Source of the DNA: Bacillota bacterium
GTDB taxonomy: Bacteria; Bacillota; Ch66; Ch109
Reading direction: 5' to 3'
Length of the DNA stretch: 40,084 bases
Assembly (NCBI GenBank): GCA_013178275.1
Contig: JABLWZ010000031.1
Location: 1-40,084, forward strand
The position numbers and the translations under genes were made by a program. Below, piece by piece: positions 39,963 to 40,084 of the stretch (within the stretch, counting starts at the first letter, position 1; the number at the start of each line of letters is the position of its first letter). The notes below the pieces were generated by a model. The model was given only the letters and a program-made list of their open reading frames with translations. It did not search any database and had not been told where the DNA came from.

Positions 39963-40038
39963 AAAGGCAAACCTGTCGAAAGGCAGGGACGCAAAGCCAC
40001 GGGTCTAAAGCTTTCAGCAACGACAGCCGGGTCGCCGA
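39963..40038 (+). ncRNA. cyclic di-GMP-I (GEMM) riboswitch
   Basis: The aptamer matches the GEMM-I consensus closely: AAAGGCAAACC, the GAAA tetraloop in CTGTCGAAAGGCAGG, the invariant GGGACGCAAAGCCACGGGTCTAA segment in parts, and the closing GACAGCCGGGTCGCC. It binds cyclic di-GMP. Downstream the sequence GAACTTT/AAAGTTC (40046-40069) forms one hairpin, and AAGTTCTC/GAGAGCTT (40064-40084) an overlapping alternative one at the window edge, so the switch probably works by transcription termination. The controlled gene lies outside the window. Confidence 0.95.
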
Positions 40039-40084
40039 AGAAGATGAACTTTTTGTTTTACGAAAGTTCTCTTCCCGAGAGCTT

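Overview
The window looks like a chromosomal segment of a fairly GC-rich anaerobic member of the Firmicutes, probably class Clostridia. The reasons are strong AGGAGG-type ribosome binding sites, frequent TTG and GTG starts, sigma-A promoters, an S-layer-homology (SLH) protein with YcdB/PepSY-like repeats, an Asp23 protein, a LysM/CAP protein of the kind found in spore formers, iron-sulfur flavoproteins, a ferredoxin-type aldo/keto reductase and a c-di-GMP-I riboswitch. I see no rRNA, tRNA, CRISPR array, complete insertion sequence or prophage. Most of it is small operons of metabolism, transport, metal and arsenic response and envelope functions.

Layout. 1-320: non-coding, with a minus-strand segment sharing a 17-nt box with a structured RNA at the other end of the window, and a terminator. 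0.3-2.5 kb (minus): iron-sulfur flavoprotein, hotdog thioesterase and a TetR regulator with two matching operator-like sites. 2.6-5.7 kb: glycosyltransferase (with a -1 frameshift), PIG-L deacetylase and DedA, running convergently into tatA so that their repetitive tails are coded on both strands of the same DNA. 5.8-8.6 kb: LysR regulator, flavin oxidoreductase, methyltransferase, lone holin-like protein. 8.6-11.5 kb (minus): lipoprotein and a two-gene ABC exporter. 11.7-14.6 kb: LOG-family protein, an ArsR-controlled thiol/thioredoxin operon, Asp23 protein, PspC protein and a small hypothetical. 14.6-18.2 kb (minus): ferritin-like protein, class I glutamine amidotransferase, SLH protein.

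18.5-22.0 kb: MocR-type regulator followed by azlC, phzF and azlD, tightly coupled, apparently an amino-acid export operon with a PhzF gene set between the two exporter subunits. 22.0-26.1 kb: YetF protein, a previously easy-to-miss 40-aa membrane ORF with its own terminator, MBL hydrolase, Fe-S aldo/keto reductase and an orphan CpaF-like ATPase. 26.2-30.4 kb: PadR regulator with a clear promoter and tandem operator, MoxR ATPase and VWA protein (a CoxD/CoxE-like pair), then an SPFH membrane protein with a ribbon-helix-helix partner. 30.6-33.0 kb: membrane-anchored unknown, dapA with a textbook terminator, second iron-sulfur flavoprotein. 33.2-35.3 kb: zinc/manganese-type ABC ATPase and permease with a Fur-family regulator. 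35.3-37.7 kb: DUF2062 protein, then an ArsR/ArsM arsenic methylation unit with two near-identical operators and a leaderless arsR.

The most interesting part is the right end. At 37.8-38.07 kb there is a gene-free stretch that folds into at least six long-range or local helices, which I think is a HEARO/IscB-omega-RNA-like non-coding RNA without a nuclease gene. It lies directly before an ORF that lacks any normal start codon. The window closes with a LysM/CAP protein and, at the edge, a c-di-GMP riboswitch with promoter and two mutually exclusive hairpins.
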